Counted from the stretch's first letter, positions 1 through 8,415 are shown. The stretch: 40,551 bases of DNA from JAADCS01 sp964473735 (GCA_964473735.1 CAYYQD010000011.1:1-40551), one strand, 5' to 3'. Notes: generated by a model from the letters alone, not told the origin. Translations and numbers: made by a program.

Positions 1-33
1 CCTTCGCTAACTTCAGATACCCATCATTCGTTA

Positions 34-39
34 TATAAC
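34..39 (+). promoter_or_regulatory. -10 box of GNAT gene
   Basis: TATAAC (within TTATATAACG) ends 4 nt before the ATG at 44. The box is imperfect, and the window begins too close to judge a -35. Confidence 0.4.
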
Positions 40-43
40 GGCT

Positions 44-646
44 ATGCGAAATATCACGGTAAGGAAAGCCAATATCAATGATGCCAGATATTTTTCTGAA
101 CTTGTATTACTTTCTGCCCCATATTTTCCCATTCTTTTTGGGACAAAGATAAAAGTTGTATTGGAACATCTCTTTTCTTCCAGCGGTAATCTTTTTAGTT
201 ATGAACACGTCTATTTTGGAACTATAAACAAGAGGATAGCAAGTATGATTCTGGGCTATAGCTGGAAAGATAAAAAAAGGGAGGATCTACGCACAGGTTT
301 TCTATTATTAAAATACGTTGGTGTTCGTATTTTAAACAAACTTCCGGTACTGTTAAAATTTAATGCCACAGTTGGGAGATTAAACGAAGGGGAGTATTAC
401 ATTAGCAATATAGCGACTTTTCATAAGTTTAGAGGTAATGGAATAGGAAAGAGGCTCATGTTAATTGCTGAGAATGAGGCAAGGATGAGCAGTGCTAATA
501 GAATAGTTTTGGATGTAGAGAAGGATAATATTGGCGCCATATCTTTTTATAAGAAATTAGGTTATAAAGTGGTTAATGAGTTCCTTATACCTTTGAAAAG
601 GTATAAACCTTTGCATTTCTACAGAATGGCAAAGGAAATAGGATAG
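44..646 (+). CDS. GNAT-family N-acetyltransferase
   Basis: A 200-residue protein with the GNAT fold signature. The acetyl-CoA pyrophosphate-binding segment RGNGIGKRLM lies near residues 130-139, followed by the NIGAISFYKKLGY element typical of the C-terminal half of the domain. It should transfer an acetyl group from acetyl-CoA to an amine, but the substrate cannot be told. The middle (about residues 75-110) is an insertion not typical of minimal GNATs. The gene is clearly AT-richer than everything downstream and uses many AAA, AAT and TTT codons, which suggests recent acquisition. A TATATAAC box lies directly before the ATG. The next gene is convergent, ending at 699. Confidence 0.85.
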   Translation: MRNITVRKANINDARYFSELVLLSAPYFPILFGTKIKVVLEHLFSSSGNLFSYEHVYFGTINKRIASMILGYSWKDKKREDLRTGFLLLKYVGVRILNKLPVLLKFNATVGRLNEGEYYISNIATFHKFRGNGIGKRLMLIAENEARMSSANRIVLDVEKDNIGAISFYKKLGYKVVNEFLIPLKRYKPLHFYRMAKEIG

Positions 647-698
647 CGGTGTAGCCCCATACCCGGGCATATAACTTTTCTAACTCTCCCTTTAAATA

Positions 699-3600
699 CT
701 ACTCCTCCCTGTACCTCCTTGGCGACAACATAACGTAGGCGACGGGCACCACCACGAGGGTGGTAATCAGGGAGAAGAGCAGCCCTCCGGATAGGGCTAC
801 ACCCAGCCCCTCCCAGAACTCCGACCCCTCCAACCTTAACACGGCCAGCGGCAACACGCCGAAAGCCGTAGTCAGTGCGGACATAAGGACGGGCCTCAAC
901 CTACGCCTTGAAGCCTCAACTATAGCGCTCTCCCTATCCTTTCCCCTCCTGCGCAGGATGTTCGCGTAATCCACCAGCACTATGGCGTTATTCACGACCA
1001 CACCCACGAGGGCGATGAGGCCTACGAAAGCCGTCATAGTGAAGGGCCTTCCCAGAATCAGGAAACCGAGGGAGGCTCCCGCGAGACCGAAGGGGACGCT
1101 GGTCAGAAAGATTATGAAGGCCTGACGGAAGCTCTCAAACTGGGCGGATACCGTCAGGAAGATTATAACGAGGGCAAGGATGAGGAGTACCCCCAACTGC
1201 CTGAAACTCTTGGCCATACGTCTAAAGGTTCCACCGAATTCGTAGTGGTACCCTACGGGCATCTGCACCCTGGACAGCTTCGCCGAGAGCTCCCTTCTTA
1301 TCTCCCCCAAGGGCCTCCCCGACGGCTCAGCCGAAACCTCAACGTACCTGATCCTGTTCCTTCGGTCTATACGTACGGAGGCTTTACCCTCCCTGAATTT
1401 AACGAAGTTAGATAGAGGCACGATCCCGGCCGGGGTCTTTATACCGAGGGATAGGACGTCCTCAACGCTTCCCCTGTACTCCGGTGCCATCCTCATGACC
1501 ACGTCTAAGTTCTTACCACCCGTCTTGAGGGTAAAGACCGTTCTACCCTGAACGGCGTACCTGAGGAAGCTGGCCACCTGAAACGGCGTTATACCGTAGG
1601 TGTATGCCCTCTCCCTGTCTATCTCTGCTATGTACTCCGGCGTGGGCTTACCTCTGGAGACCGTCACGCTCCTGACCCCTTTAACGCTCCTTACCACGTT
1701 GGCCACCACCTCCGCGAGGCTGTCCAGAGTACGTAAGTCCTCCCCGTATATCTCAACGGATACCCCCTTACCGCCACCGAACATGAGCTGGGAGCCGTGC
1801 CCGGTCGTGGATATGCTGTACTCCTCAAGGCCCGGCAGTCCCTTTACCATCCTCTCAACCTCATCGGCCACCTCCTCCGAGGAGTGTTTCCTCTTACTTT
1901 TAGGTTTGAGCTTTACGGTTATCTCTCCGGTATAGGAGGCCTCCGTGGTACCGAAGAGGGTGGCGAAACCAGTCTCCGAAGGTCCCACCCTGAGGACGGC
2001 CCGCTCAACGTCCGGCAACGCCCTTATGCTGTCGTAAAGAGGTCGGAGGGTCTTAAAGGTCTTCTCAAGGGACGTACCCCTCTCAAGGTGGATGCTAACG
2101 GTTAGCCTCCCCTCGTCCAGCTTGGGCATGAAATCCACCTTCACGAAACGCCAGAGAGAGCCGATTAAGATGAGGAGTATAACGGAAAGGCCGGTGTAGG
2201 CCCAGCGGCGTTTAACTATGTGGGCTACGAAGCGACCGTAAACCTCTTCAATGGGCAAGAACCATGAAGGCTCACCCTTAGGAGCCAAACGGAGCTGGTT
2301 GGCGGAGAGGGACGGAGACACGGTCAGGGCGAGGAACAGGCTCGTAGCATAAACTATTATGGTGATCATGGCGAGCTCCTTAAAGAGCACTCCGATAAAG
2401 CCGGGAACGAAGAGCAGAGGAAATAGCACTATGAAGTTAGTGACCGTTGCGGCGGTTATGGCTCCCCCCACCTCCCTCGTGGCGAATATGGCCGCTTCCC
2501 TCGGGGGCTCGCCCTTGAGACGGTGGAAGAAGACGTTTTCAACTACCACTATAGCCGCATCTACGACACTCCCCACGGCTATGGCCATCGCGGAGAGGGA
2601 GATCATGTTGATGGAGCTACCGGTCAGGTACAGGTAAAGGAAGGATAGGGTCAGAGAAGCCGGTATCGTTAAGGCTATTATGAGGGCCGACCTCCACTCC
2701 AGCAGGAACAGGAAGGTGATTATCACGACGATGATAGAGGCTAAGAGTAGGGTGCGGGCCAGATTCTTCACCGACGTACGTATGAAGGTGGAACCGTCGG
2801 TATATACGGTGAATTTAACCGGGTAGTACCTCTCCAATTCCTTGAACTTCCGGCGAACACCGTCCGCCACCTTAACCGCGTTGGCATCCGCCTGCTTCTG
2901 AACGGCAAAGAAGACGGCCTCTCTGTTTCCGCTGAGTACGTAGCTCTGCCTCTCGGCGTACCCGTCCTCAACTTTAGCCACCTCCTCAAGATAAACCGGC
3001 CTTCCTCCCACGTACCCGACCACGGCCCTCTTCAGGTCCTCCACACTCTTCAAGGTGGAGGGGACCCTGACAACCATCTGCCTCTCGTCCAGTTTCAGCT
3101 CGCCGGCGGGAACATCCACGCTCTGGGCCTGGAGCAGTCGGGCTATGTCGTCAAAGGTGAGGCCGTAGGCCTCAAGCCTCCTCCTATCCACGTAGACGTT
3201 TATCTGCCTACGCCTACCCCCACCGAAGATGAGGATGGACCCCACACCCTCCACCTTCTGTAGCTGATCCTCCATGACCTCCTCCGCCCAGTACCGGGCG
3301 TCAAATCCGGAGTCGGTGGCATACACACCCGCCACTATCACGGGGAACTGACCCACGTCAAACTTGAATACCAGAGGCTCCTCTATATCTCTGGGGAGAC
3401 GGGGGCGGGCGAAGTTCAGCTTATCCCTGACATCCACCGCCGCCTGATCCATATCCGTGCCGTACTTGAAGGTTATGGTTATCGCCCCTACACCGTTCTG
3501 GCTCGTGCTCTTTATCTCGTCCACGTTCTCAAGTACGGAGAAGTCCTTTTCCAGCACGTCTATAACGTTCTTCTCTATGTCCTCGGGTGAGGCACCGGGA

Positions 3601-3746
3601 TACCGGATTATCACGGACACGGAAGGGAGGGAGAAGTTGGGGAACAGGTCTATGGACAGGTTCATCAACCCGAAGGCCCCTGCTATGATCATCAGCAGCA
3701 GGATGACCAGCGAGAATACGGGTCGCCTTACGAAGAAAGAAGTCAT
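699..3746 (-). CDS. RND-family efflux pump inner-membrane subunit (AcrB/CusA-like)
   Basis: A 1015-residue resistance-nodulation-division permease, the usual length. It starts MTSFFVRRPVFSLV, the canonical RND N-terminus leading into TM1. The PGASPEDIE segment and the TM4 motif GSVVDAAIVVVENV are present. TM4 carries one Asp where AcrB has two, as in CusA-type and several HAE-type pumps. The C-terminal half repeats the fold, with GLIALVGVVVNNAIVLVDY. It should export drugs, metals or amphiphiles by proton antiport together with a periplasmic adaptor and an outer-membrane channel; no adaptor gene is in the window. The ATG at 3746 is preferred over the in-frame start at 3785 because the -10 box TATAAT and a palindromic operator lie between them. 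The operator is shared with the PII-like/TolC operon at 38446. Confidence 0.93.
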   Translation of the reverse strand: MTSFFVRRPVFSLVILLLMIIAGAFGLMNLSIDLFPNFSLPSVSVIIRYPGASPEDIEKNVIDVLEKDFSVLENVDEIKSTSQNGVGAITITFKYGTDMDQAAVDVRDKLNFARPRLPRDIEEPLVFKFDVGQFPVIVAGVYATDSGFDARYWAEEVMEDQLQKVEGVGSILIFGGGRRRQINVYVDRRRLEAYGLTFDDIARLLQAQSVDVPAGELKLDERQMVVRVPSTLKSVEDLKRAVVGYVGGRPVYLEEVAKVEDGYAERQSYVLSGNREAVFFAVQKQADANAVKVADGVRRKFKELERYYPVKFTVYTDGSTFIRTSVKNLARTLLLASIIVVIITFLFLLEWRSALIIALTIPASLTLSFLYLYLTGSSINMISLSAMAIAVGSVVDAAIVVVENVFFHRLKGEPPREAAIFATREVGGAITAATVTNFIVLFPLLFVPGFIGVLFKELAMITIIVYATSLFLALTVSPSLSANQLRLAPKGEPSWFLPIEEVYGRFVAHIVKRRWAYTGLSVILLILIGSLWRFVKVDFMPKLDEGRLTVSIHLERGTSLEKTFKTLRPLYDSIRALPDVERAVLRVGPSETGFATLFGTTEASYTGEITVKLKPKSKRKHSSEEVADEVERMVKGLPGLEEYSISTTGHGSQLMFGGGKGVSVEIYGEDLRTLDSLAEVVANVVRSVKGVRSVTVSRGKPTPEYIAEIDRERAYTYGITPFQVASFLRYAVQGRTVFTLKTGGKNLDVVMRMAPEYRGSVEDVLSLGIKTPAGIVPLSNFVKFREGKASVRIDRRNRIRYVEVSAEPSGRPLGEIRRELSAKLSRVQMPVGYHYEFGGTFRRMAKSFRQLGVLLILALVIIFLTVSAQFESFRQAFIIFLTSVPFGLAGASLGFLILGRPFTMTAFVGLIALVGVVVNNAIVLVDYANILRRRGKDRESAIVEASRRRLRPVLMSALTTAFGVLPLAVLRLEGSEFWEGLGVALSGGLLFSLITTLVVVPVAYVMLSPRRYREE

Positions 3747-3755
3747 TGTCCGGAT

Positions 3756-3761
3756 ATTATA
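3756..3761 (-). promoter_or_regulatory. -10 box of RND pump gene
   Basis: TATAAT on the minus strand, 9 nt before the ATG at 3746. A TTGAAC -35 candidate at 3780-3785 is 18 nt away and lies inside the palindromic operator. Confidence 0.75.
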
Positions 3762-3766
3762 CGGGG

Positions 3767-3788
3767 GATTTGAACGATCGTTCAAATC
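3767..3788. promoter_or_regulatory. Perfect 22-bp palindromic operator at the RND promoter
   Basis: GATTTGAACGA followed by its exact reverse complement. It covers the -35 candidate and the spacer of the RND promoter, where a bound repressor would block RNA polymerase. On the minus strand, 24 bp from 3786 to 3763 are identical to 38409-38432 before the PII-like/TolC operon. A palindrome of this size is typical of TetR-family operators. The regulator gene is not in the window, so the family is an inference. Confidence 0.8.
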
Positions 3789-3817
3789 ATCGGAATACCG
3801 TACGACCCGAAGTCCTC

Positions 3818-3833
3818 AGGCGTTTATACGCCT
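3818..3833. repeat. Short inverted repeat in divergent intergenic region
   Basis: AGGCGT and ACGCCT are perfect 6-bp arms around a TTAT loop, between the divergent RND pump and SDH-type protease genes. It has no T-tract, so it is not a terminator. It could be a binding site for the rightward gene or chance. Confidence 0.35.
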
Positions 3834-3889
3834 CTACCTCCCGTCCGCTCTCGGGCGCAATTATGTAAGATAACTCCCCATTTCGCGTT

Positions 3890-3895
3890 TATAAT
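3890..3895 (+). promoter_or_regulatory. -10 box of SDH-type protease gene
   Basis: TATAAT 6 nt before the ATG at 3902, placing the predicted transcript start at or beside the start codon. Confidence 0.7.
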
Positions 3896-3901
3896 TTCCG
3901 A

Positions 3902-4759
3902 ATGGGAGGGTTAGATTTACTTTTCCTGCTCATCTTCCTGATGTCCCTGCAGCCCGTTATACAGAGGAAGATGCTTCAGAACGCCCGATACTCCAAGATC
4001 CGGGAGATTGAGAAGAGACGAGGAAGCCGGGTCATAACCCTGATACACCGTCAGGAGACCGTGGGTTTCTTCGGACTACCGCTCTCCCGCTTCATAGACA
4101 TAGACGACTCCGAAGCCATCCTGAGGGCGATACACATGACGGACGACGAGGTACCCATAGACCTCATAATCCACACCCCCGGGGGCCTCGTCTTAGCCGC
4201 CGGTCAGATAGCCCGGGCCATAAAGCGACACAAGGCGAAGACCACGGTAATAGTGCCGCACTACGCTATGTCCGGTGGGACCCTGATCGCCTTAGCCGCC
4301 GACGAGATAGTCATGAACCCCGACGCCGTCCTCGGCCCCGTAGACCCACAGCTGGGACACGGAGGGTCCGTAGTTCCCGCAGCGTCGGTAGTTAAGGTAC
4401 TTGAGGAGAAACCCATAGACAAGATAGACGACCAGACCCTCATATTAGCGGACGTCTCAAGGAAGGCTATAAAGCAGATGGAGGATTTCGTCCTCTTCCT
4501 CCTCAGGGGCAAGATGCCCGAAGAGAAGGCCCGCAAGGTGGCCGTAGACCTGACCAGCGGTAAATGGACCCACGACTACCCGCTCACCGTTGAGGACCTG
4601 CGAGCCATGGGGATAAACGTCAGCACCGACGTCCCCAGAGAGGTGTACGAGCTGATGGAGCTCTACAGGGCGGAGATAGGCGGTATGCGCAGGCCTTCGG
4701 TTGAGTTCATACCGACCTATCACGGTGTCCGCAACCACAACGGTTCGGAAGCCTCCTGA
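3902..4759 (+). CDS. Membrane-anchored ClpP-fold serine protease, SDH/SppA-like
   Basis: A 285-residue protein of the serine dehydrogenase proteinase type (SDH_sah, a ClpP/crotonase-fold family). Residues 5-20 are a hydrophobic N-terminal anchor. IIHTPGGLV near residues 89-97 is the oxyanion strand of this superfamily. YAMSGGTLIALAADEI carries the candidate nucleophile Ser124, and NPDAVLGPVDPQ is the conserved segment after it. Such proteins are thought to degrade membrane or peptide substrates and need no ATPase domain. The gene stands alone with its own -10 box, diverging from the RND pump. The call to the family is secure; the substrate is unknown. Confidence 0.88.
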   Translation: MGGLDLLFLLIFLMSLQPVIQRKMLQNARYSKIREIEKRRGSRVITLIHRQETVGFFGLPLSRFIDIDDSEAILRAIHMTDDEVPIDLIIHTPGGLVLAAGQIARAIKRHKAKTTVIVPHYAMSGGTLIALAADEIVMNPDAVLGPVDPQLGHGGSVVPAASVVKVLEEKPIDKIDDQTLILADVSRKAIKQMEDFVLFLLRGKMPEEKARKVAVDLTSGKWTHDYPLTVEDLRAMGINVSTDVPREVYELMELYRAEIGGMRRPSVEFIPTYHGVRNHNGSEAS

Positions 4760-4767
4760 CCATCCCT

Positions 4768-4773
4768 TAGAAT
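4768..4773 (+). promoter_or_regulatory. -10 box of ABC substrate-binding gene
   Basis: TAGAAT 12 nt before the ATG at 4786. It lies only 8 nt after the upstream stop codon. Confidence 0.5.
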
Positions 4774-4785
4774 AAACTCCCTTAC

Positions 4786-5913
4786 ATGCGGAGGGTTTTA
4801 TCCGTACTGCTCCTTTTTGGATTATCTTGCTCCCGTGGGGACACCTCCTATCAGATATGGCACGCCATGGGCGGCCCGCTCGGGGACGCCTTCACCTACG
4901 TAGTATCAAAGACCCGACTGAAGGAGGTTAGCTTCGGTAGCTACAACACCTTAGCCCAGAGACTCGTTTCCGCAGCCATGTCAAAGAAGCTACCCCTATT
5001 ATCTCAGGCCTTCCCCTCCTGGTCCCTTGAGTTCTACGATAAGGGCCTCATACTGGACGCCCGAAAGGTGATACCGGACACCCTGCTGGAGAGGATACAC
5101 CCGAGGTTGAGGGCGGAGGTTGAGACGTCGGGAGTGTATATAGCCGTTCCGTTTAACAAGAGCGTTCCCGTCCTATTCTACAACGCCGACCTCATGGACT
5201 CTCTGGGCCTTACACCCCCTAAGACCTGGGCGGACCTGGAGAAGGTGTGCGTTGAGGCTAAAGAGAGGGGGGTATGGGGCTTCGCCTTCACGATAGACCC
5301 GTGGATCTTCTACACCCTGTTTAAACAGAAGGGGGGCAGAGGCCTTAACTTCAACTCACCGGAGGGGATAGAGGCGCTTACCTACTTACGCGACCTCGTA
5401 CTGAAAGACTCCTGCGCCTACTTAGGCTCCGGATACTCCCATCAGGACGACTTCGCATCCCGAAGGGTCCTTATGATATGGGCCACGTCCGTCTCCTACG
5501 TCTTCATGAAGCCCAAGGTAAAGTTCAGGATGAGGGCCGCCCCCATACCGGTTGATAGGTACGACTCCGTGGTCATCTCCGGCACCAACCTGAGCGTATT
5601 TACGGGGCACTCTAAGGAGGAGTACGATGAGGTCAGGAGGTTCGTGGCCCTCTTCCTGTCGGACAGCGTACAGAGGTACTGGAGCAGGCACACCGGGTAC
5701 GCCCCCATAACGGACCTTGACCTATCGGAGGAGGACCTGAGAGAGGCCTTCCATCAGATAGACAGGGCCACGTACGAACCGAGGTCGTCTCTGTGGATGA
5801 GGGCGAGGCGGTACTTCGCCACGGAGGTAATGGAGCCGGTGCTTAAGGGCTACATGGAGCCGGCACAGGCCCTTAAGAGGTACGAGGATCTCCTTAAAAC
5901 CCTCAACTGGTAA
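4786..5913 (+). CDS. ABC transporter extracellular solute-binding lipoprotein, family 1
   Basis: A 375-residue periplasmic binding protein of the maltose/UgpB class. It opens with a basic, hydrophobic signal ending in LFGLSCS, so Cys15 is the probable lipidated residue, although the -3 position (Gly) is unusual for a lipobox. The body shows family features: AFPSWSLEFYDKG, VPFNKSVPVLFYNADLM and the TPPKTWADLE segment that follows it. The ligand is probably a sugar or polyol. No permease or ATPase genes of the transporter lie nearby, so it must pair with components elsewhere. Its TAA stop is 1 nt from the 3' end of a convergent tRNA gene. Confidence 0.88.
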   Translation: MRRVLSVLLLFGLSCSRGDTSYQIWHAMGGPLGDAFTYVVSKTRLKEVSFGSYNTLAQRLVSAAMSKKLPLLSQAFPSWSLEFYDKGLILDARKVIPDTLLERIHPRLRAEVETSGVYIAVPFNKSVPVLFYNADLMDSLGLTPPKTWADLEKVCVEAKERGVWGFAFTIDPWIFYTLFKQKGGRGLNFNSPEGIEALTYLRDLVLKDSCAYLGSGYSHQDDFASRRVLMIWATSVSYVFMKPKVKFRMRAAPIPVDRYDSVVISGTNLSVFTGHSKEEYDEVRRFVALFLSDSVQRYWSRHTGYAPITDLDLSEEDLREAFHQIDRATYEPRSSLWMRARRYFATEVMEPVLKGYMEPAQALKRYEDLLKTLNW

Positions 5914-5914
5914 G

Positions 5915-5987
5915 AGCCACCCGGGGGACTCGAACCCCCAACCTGCTGATTACAAATCAGCCGCTCTGCCGGTTGAGCTAGGGTGGC
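5915..5987 (-). tRNA. tRNA-Thr (anticodon UGU)
   Basis: A 73-nt cloverleaf read on the minus strand. Acceptor arms are GCCACCC and GGGTGGC with discriminator T. The D arm is GCTC/GAGC, the anticodon stem GCTGA/TCAGC closes the loop TTTGTAA, and the T arm is GGGGG/CCCCC with loop TTCGAGT. The anticodon TGT reads ACA threonine codons. CCA is not encoded. The gene ends 1 nt from the convergent stop codon of the ABC binding-protein gene. Confidence 0.95.
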
Positions 5988-5997
5988 GGAGGGTGAA

Positions 5998-6003
5998 ATT
6001 ATA
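5998..6003 (-). promoter_or_regulatory. -10 box of tRNA-Thr
   Basis: TATAAT on the minus strand, 10 nt upstream of the mature tRNA 5' end, implying a leader of only a few nucleotides. No convincing -35 was found; the inverted repeat at 6015-6035 occupies that region. Confidence 0.65.
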
Positions 6004-6014
6004 CGGTGGTGGGG

Positions 6015-6035
6015 TCGTGCAAAGGTTTTGCACGA
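6015..6035. promoter_or_regulatory. Perfect inverted repeat between tRNA-Thr and feoA
   Basis: Arms TCGTGCAAA and TTTGCACGA (9 bp each, exact) flank GGT. It sits over the -35 region of the leftward tRNA promoter and roughly 42-62 nt upstream of feoA. It does not resemble the classical Fur or DtxR consensus. It may be an operator for the iron-uptake operon or a structural element. Confidence 0.5.
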
Positions 6036-6063
6036 AATAAATCCTGACAAAACGAATCGGGAT

Positions 6064-6069
6064 TAGAAT
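6064..6069 (+). promoter_or_regulatory. -10 box of feoAB
   Basis: TAGAAT 7 nt before the GTG start at 6077. Confidence 0.65.
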
Positions 6070-6076
6070 ACCCGCA

Positions 6077-6328
6077 GTGAGGACGGTAAGACTGAACGAG
6101 CTTTCGGGTGAAGGCACGGTTATGGCCTTTGAGAGGAACGGGGCATTCCGAAGGAAGCTGGTGTCCATGGGTATATACCCCGGCGCGAGGGTCAAGGTCG
6201 TAAGGAGGGGGCCCTTCGGAAACCCTATAGAGGTTATGGTGGGGAGCAGTCTGGTGGCCATAAGGAGGGACAGCGCGCAAGTCGTGGTCGTAAGGGTTGA
6301 AAATGGCAACGAAGGAAAGAACGCTTAA
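6077..6328 (+). CDS. feoA: FeoA, ferrous iron transport accessory protein
   Basis: An 83-residue SH3-like protein that works with FeoB at the cytoplasmic face of the membrane. It shows the family pattern of an opening strand rich in Leu (VRLNELSGEG), then RRKLVSMGIYPGARVKVV, then GPFGNPIEVMVGSSLVAIRR. The start is GTG at 6077, 7 nt after a TAGAAT box. It overlaps feoB by 26 nt, so the two are cotranscribed and probably translationally coupled. Confidence 0.93.
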   Translation: MRTVRLNELSGEGTVMAFERNGAFRRKLVSMGIYPGARVKVVRRGPFGNPIEVMVGSSLVAIRRDSAQVVVVRVENGNEGKNA

Positions 6329-8372
6329 AGTCGTCTTTGTGGGGAACCCCAACACGGGGAAGAGTACCCTCATAAACGCCCTGGCAGGCGCCAATTTGAA
6401 GGTGAGCAACTGGGCGGGCACTACGGTTGAGAGGCTATCTGCCACCCTCCGACACGGAGACGTGATGATGGAGCTGATAGACCTACCCGGTACCTACGAC
6501 ATACTCCCCAACAACCTTGAGGAGAGCATAACCTTCAGGGAACTCCTCCTTTCGGACGCGGACGTGGTAGTGAACGTTCTGGACGCGGGAAACCTTGAGA
6601 GGAACCTCCACGTCACCCTTGAGCTGGCGGAGATGGGTATCCCCATGGTACTCGTTCTTAACATGGTGGATGAGGCGGAGAAAAAGGGGTACGAGGTCCA
6701 TCCCGAGGTCCTTGAAGATAGCATAGGGGTGCCCGTACTAACGACCGTAGCCGTCAAGGGCATAGGAGTAGGGGAGCTTCCCGATGCCATCCTGAAGGCC
6801 AGACCTCCGAAGCCCGTCGTCCGGTACCCGGAGGATATAGAGAGGGCGGCCCGTAAGCTGGAACCCCTGATTCCGCACCGAGCCAAACGGTGGATGTCCC
6901 TGACCCTGCTGACGGGCGAATGGGACGACCTCCCCGTCCCCGATGGGGTAAAGGAGATGGCGAGGGAGTTGAGGAAAGGCTTCGGGGGTAGGGACGTCTT
7001 CGTTGAGATAGAGAGCGCCCGGTTTGAGAAGGCCAAAGCCCTAACCGGAGAGGTGCTGCGCCGGAGGGAAGAGAAGGTGAAGATGGACCTGACCGAACGT
7101 ATAGACTCCGTAGTCCTCAACCCTCTGCTGGGAAGCGTTCTGTTCCTGCTCCTGACCGTCCTAACCTTCCGCTTTACCTTCACCCTCTCCGCCCCGTGGG
7201 TGGATTTCGTCGGTGTAGTTCAGGAGGTGTTAAGCGGGTGGGTAGCGTCTCTAAACCTCCATCCTCTTTTGACGTCCTTTCTCGTTGACGGCGTTATAAA
7301 CGGTGTGGGTACCGTGCTCAGCTTCGCCCCCGTTCTGTTCCTGCTCTACTTAGCAATATCCTTCCTTGAGCTCGTCGGACTCCTCGCGAGGGCGGCCTTC
7401 CTTCTGGACTCCCTTATGGCTCTGGTAGGGCTGCCCGGTAAGGCCTTCGTACCTCTCGTCCTCGGATTCGGATGCAACGTCCCGGCCGTATACGCCACCC
7501 GCTCCCTTGAGAACTTCTACGACCGCCTTAAGGTGGCTCTGGTCGTACCTTTTATGAACTGTAGCGCCCGTCTAACCGTTCACGCCCTGTTCGCCGCCGT
7601 CTTCTTTCCCCGCACGGCTCCCTACGTGGTCCTCTTTCTCTACGCTCTGGGGGTGGTTATGGCCATGCTCACGGCCAGAGCTCTGGGTAGGGTCATCAGA
7701 AGCGAGAGCCCGGCCGTCTTTGAGCTCCCCCCGTACCGTATGCCTCCCATCTTCTACTTAGTAAGGCAGGCCTGGGAGCGCACGATGGGGTTCGTTGAGG
7801 GGGCCGGGGGGATAATACTGGCCGCCGTCGTGGTAGTGTGGGCCCTGGTGAATTTCCCATCCCCTGAGAACAACCTGTACGCCGGCATATCCAGAGTGCT
7901 ATCCGTCCCCTTCTCCTTCGTGGGAATATCCGACTGGAGGCTGGTGGGGTCCCTGATCCCCGGGTTTATAGCCAAAGAGGTCGTGATAGGGAGCCTCGCC
8001 GTCAGCTATCTGGGTGGTGAGGCTGTCCAGTCCATAGGTTTTCTTGAGGGGGTACGTACCATCCTATCGGCCTTCGGCACGGCCGTTTTTGAAACTTTGA
8101 AGGGCATACCGGCCCTCTTTTACCTTCCCGGAGTGGAGATCACCGCCTCCGGAGGGAAGCTGGGAGAGGTGATGAGGCAGGTTCTAACGCCCCGCTCCGC
8201 CTTAGCCTACATGGTCTTCGTCCTGCTGTACACCCCGTGCGTGGCCACCGTGTCGGCCATAAGGCAGGAGTTCGGGGGAAAGTGGGCAACCGTATCTGTA
8301 GCGTACCAGCTTCTCACCGCCTTCGTCGTCTCATGGATGGTCTACGCGGCTTCCGGCCTGTTCCTCAAGTAA
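6303..8372 (+). CDS. feoB: FeoB, ferrous iron transporter with GTPase domain
   Basis: A 689-residue Fe(II) permease. The N-terminal G domain has G1 GNPNTGKST (residues 14-22), G3 DLPGTYD and G4 NMVD. The membrane part holds the diagnostic GFGCNVPA and PFMNCSARL segments with their conserved cysteines, found in the two Gate-type repeats. It takes up ferrous iron across the inner membrane, powered or gated by GTP hydrolysis. ATG at 6303 is preferred; a TTG two codons earlier is possible. Possession of feoAB fits an anoxic or microoxic, iron-rich habitat. Confidence 0.96.
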   Translation: MATKERTLKVVFVGNPNTGKSTLINALAGANLKVSNWAGTTVERLSATLRHGDVMMELIDLPGTYDILPNNLEESITFRELLLSDADVVVNVLDAGNLERNLHVTLELAEMGIPMVLVLNMVDEAEKKGYEVHPEVLEDSIGVPVLTTVAVKGIGVGELPDAILKARPPKPVVRYPEDIERAARKLEPLIPHRAKRWMSLTLLTGEWDDLPVPDGVKEMARELRKGFGGRDVFVEIESARFEKAKALTGEVLRRREEKVKMDLTERIDSVVLNPLLGSVLFLLLTVLTFRFTFTLSAPWVDFVGVVQEVLSGWVASLNLHPLLTSFLVDGVINGVGTVLSFAPVLFLLYLAISFLELVGLLARAAFLLDSLMALVGLPGKAFVPLVLGFGCNVPAVYATRSLENFYDRLKVALVVPFMNCSARLTVHALFAAVFFPRTAPYVVLFLYALGVVMAMLTARALGRVIRSESPAVFELPPYRMPPIFYLVRQAWERTMGFVEGAGGIILAAVVVVWALVNFPSPENNLYAGISRVLSVPFSFVGISDWRLVGSLIPGFIAKEVVIGSLAVSYLGGEAVQSIGFLEGVRTILSAFGTAVFETLKGIPALFYLPGVEITASGGKLGEVMRQVLTPRSALAYMVFVLLYTPCVATVSAIRQEFGGKWATVSVAYQLLTAFVVSWMVYAASGLFLK

Positions 8373-8415
8373 AAGCCCCGCATCTTACCACGTTTTTCCC
8401 GAGCCTACCGCATCC

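Noticed and set aside
3747..3785. Longer N-terminus of the RND pump from 3785
   Set aside because: It would start inside the palindromic operator and run through the -10 box; the standard RND N-terminus begins at 3746.
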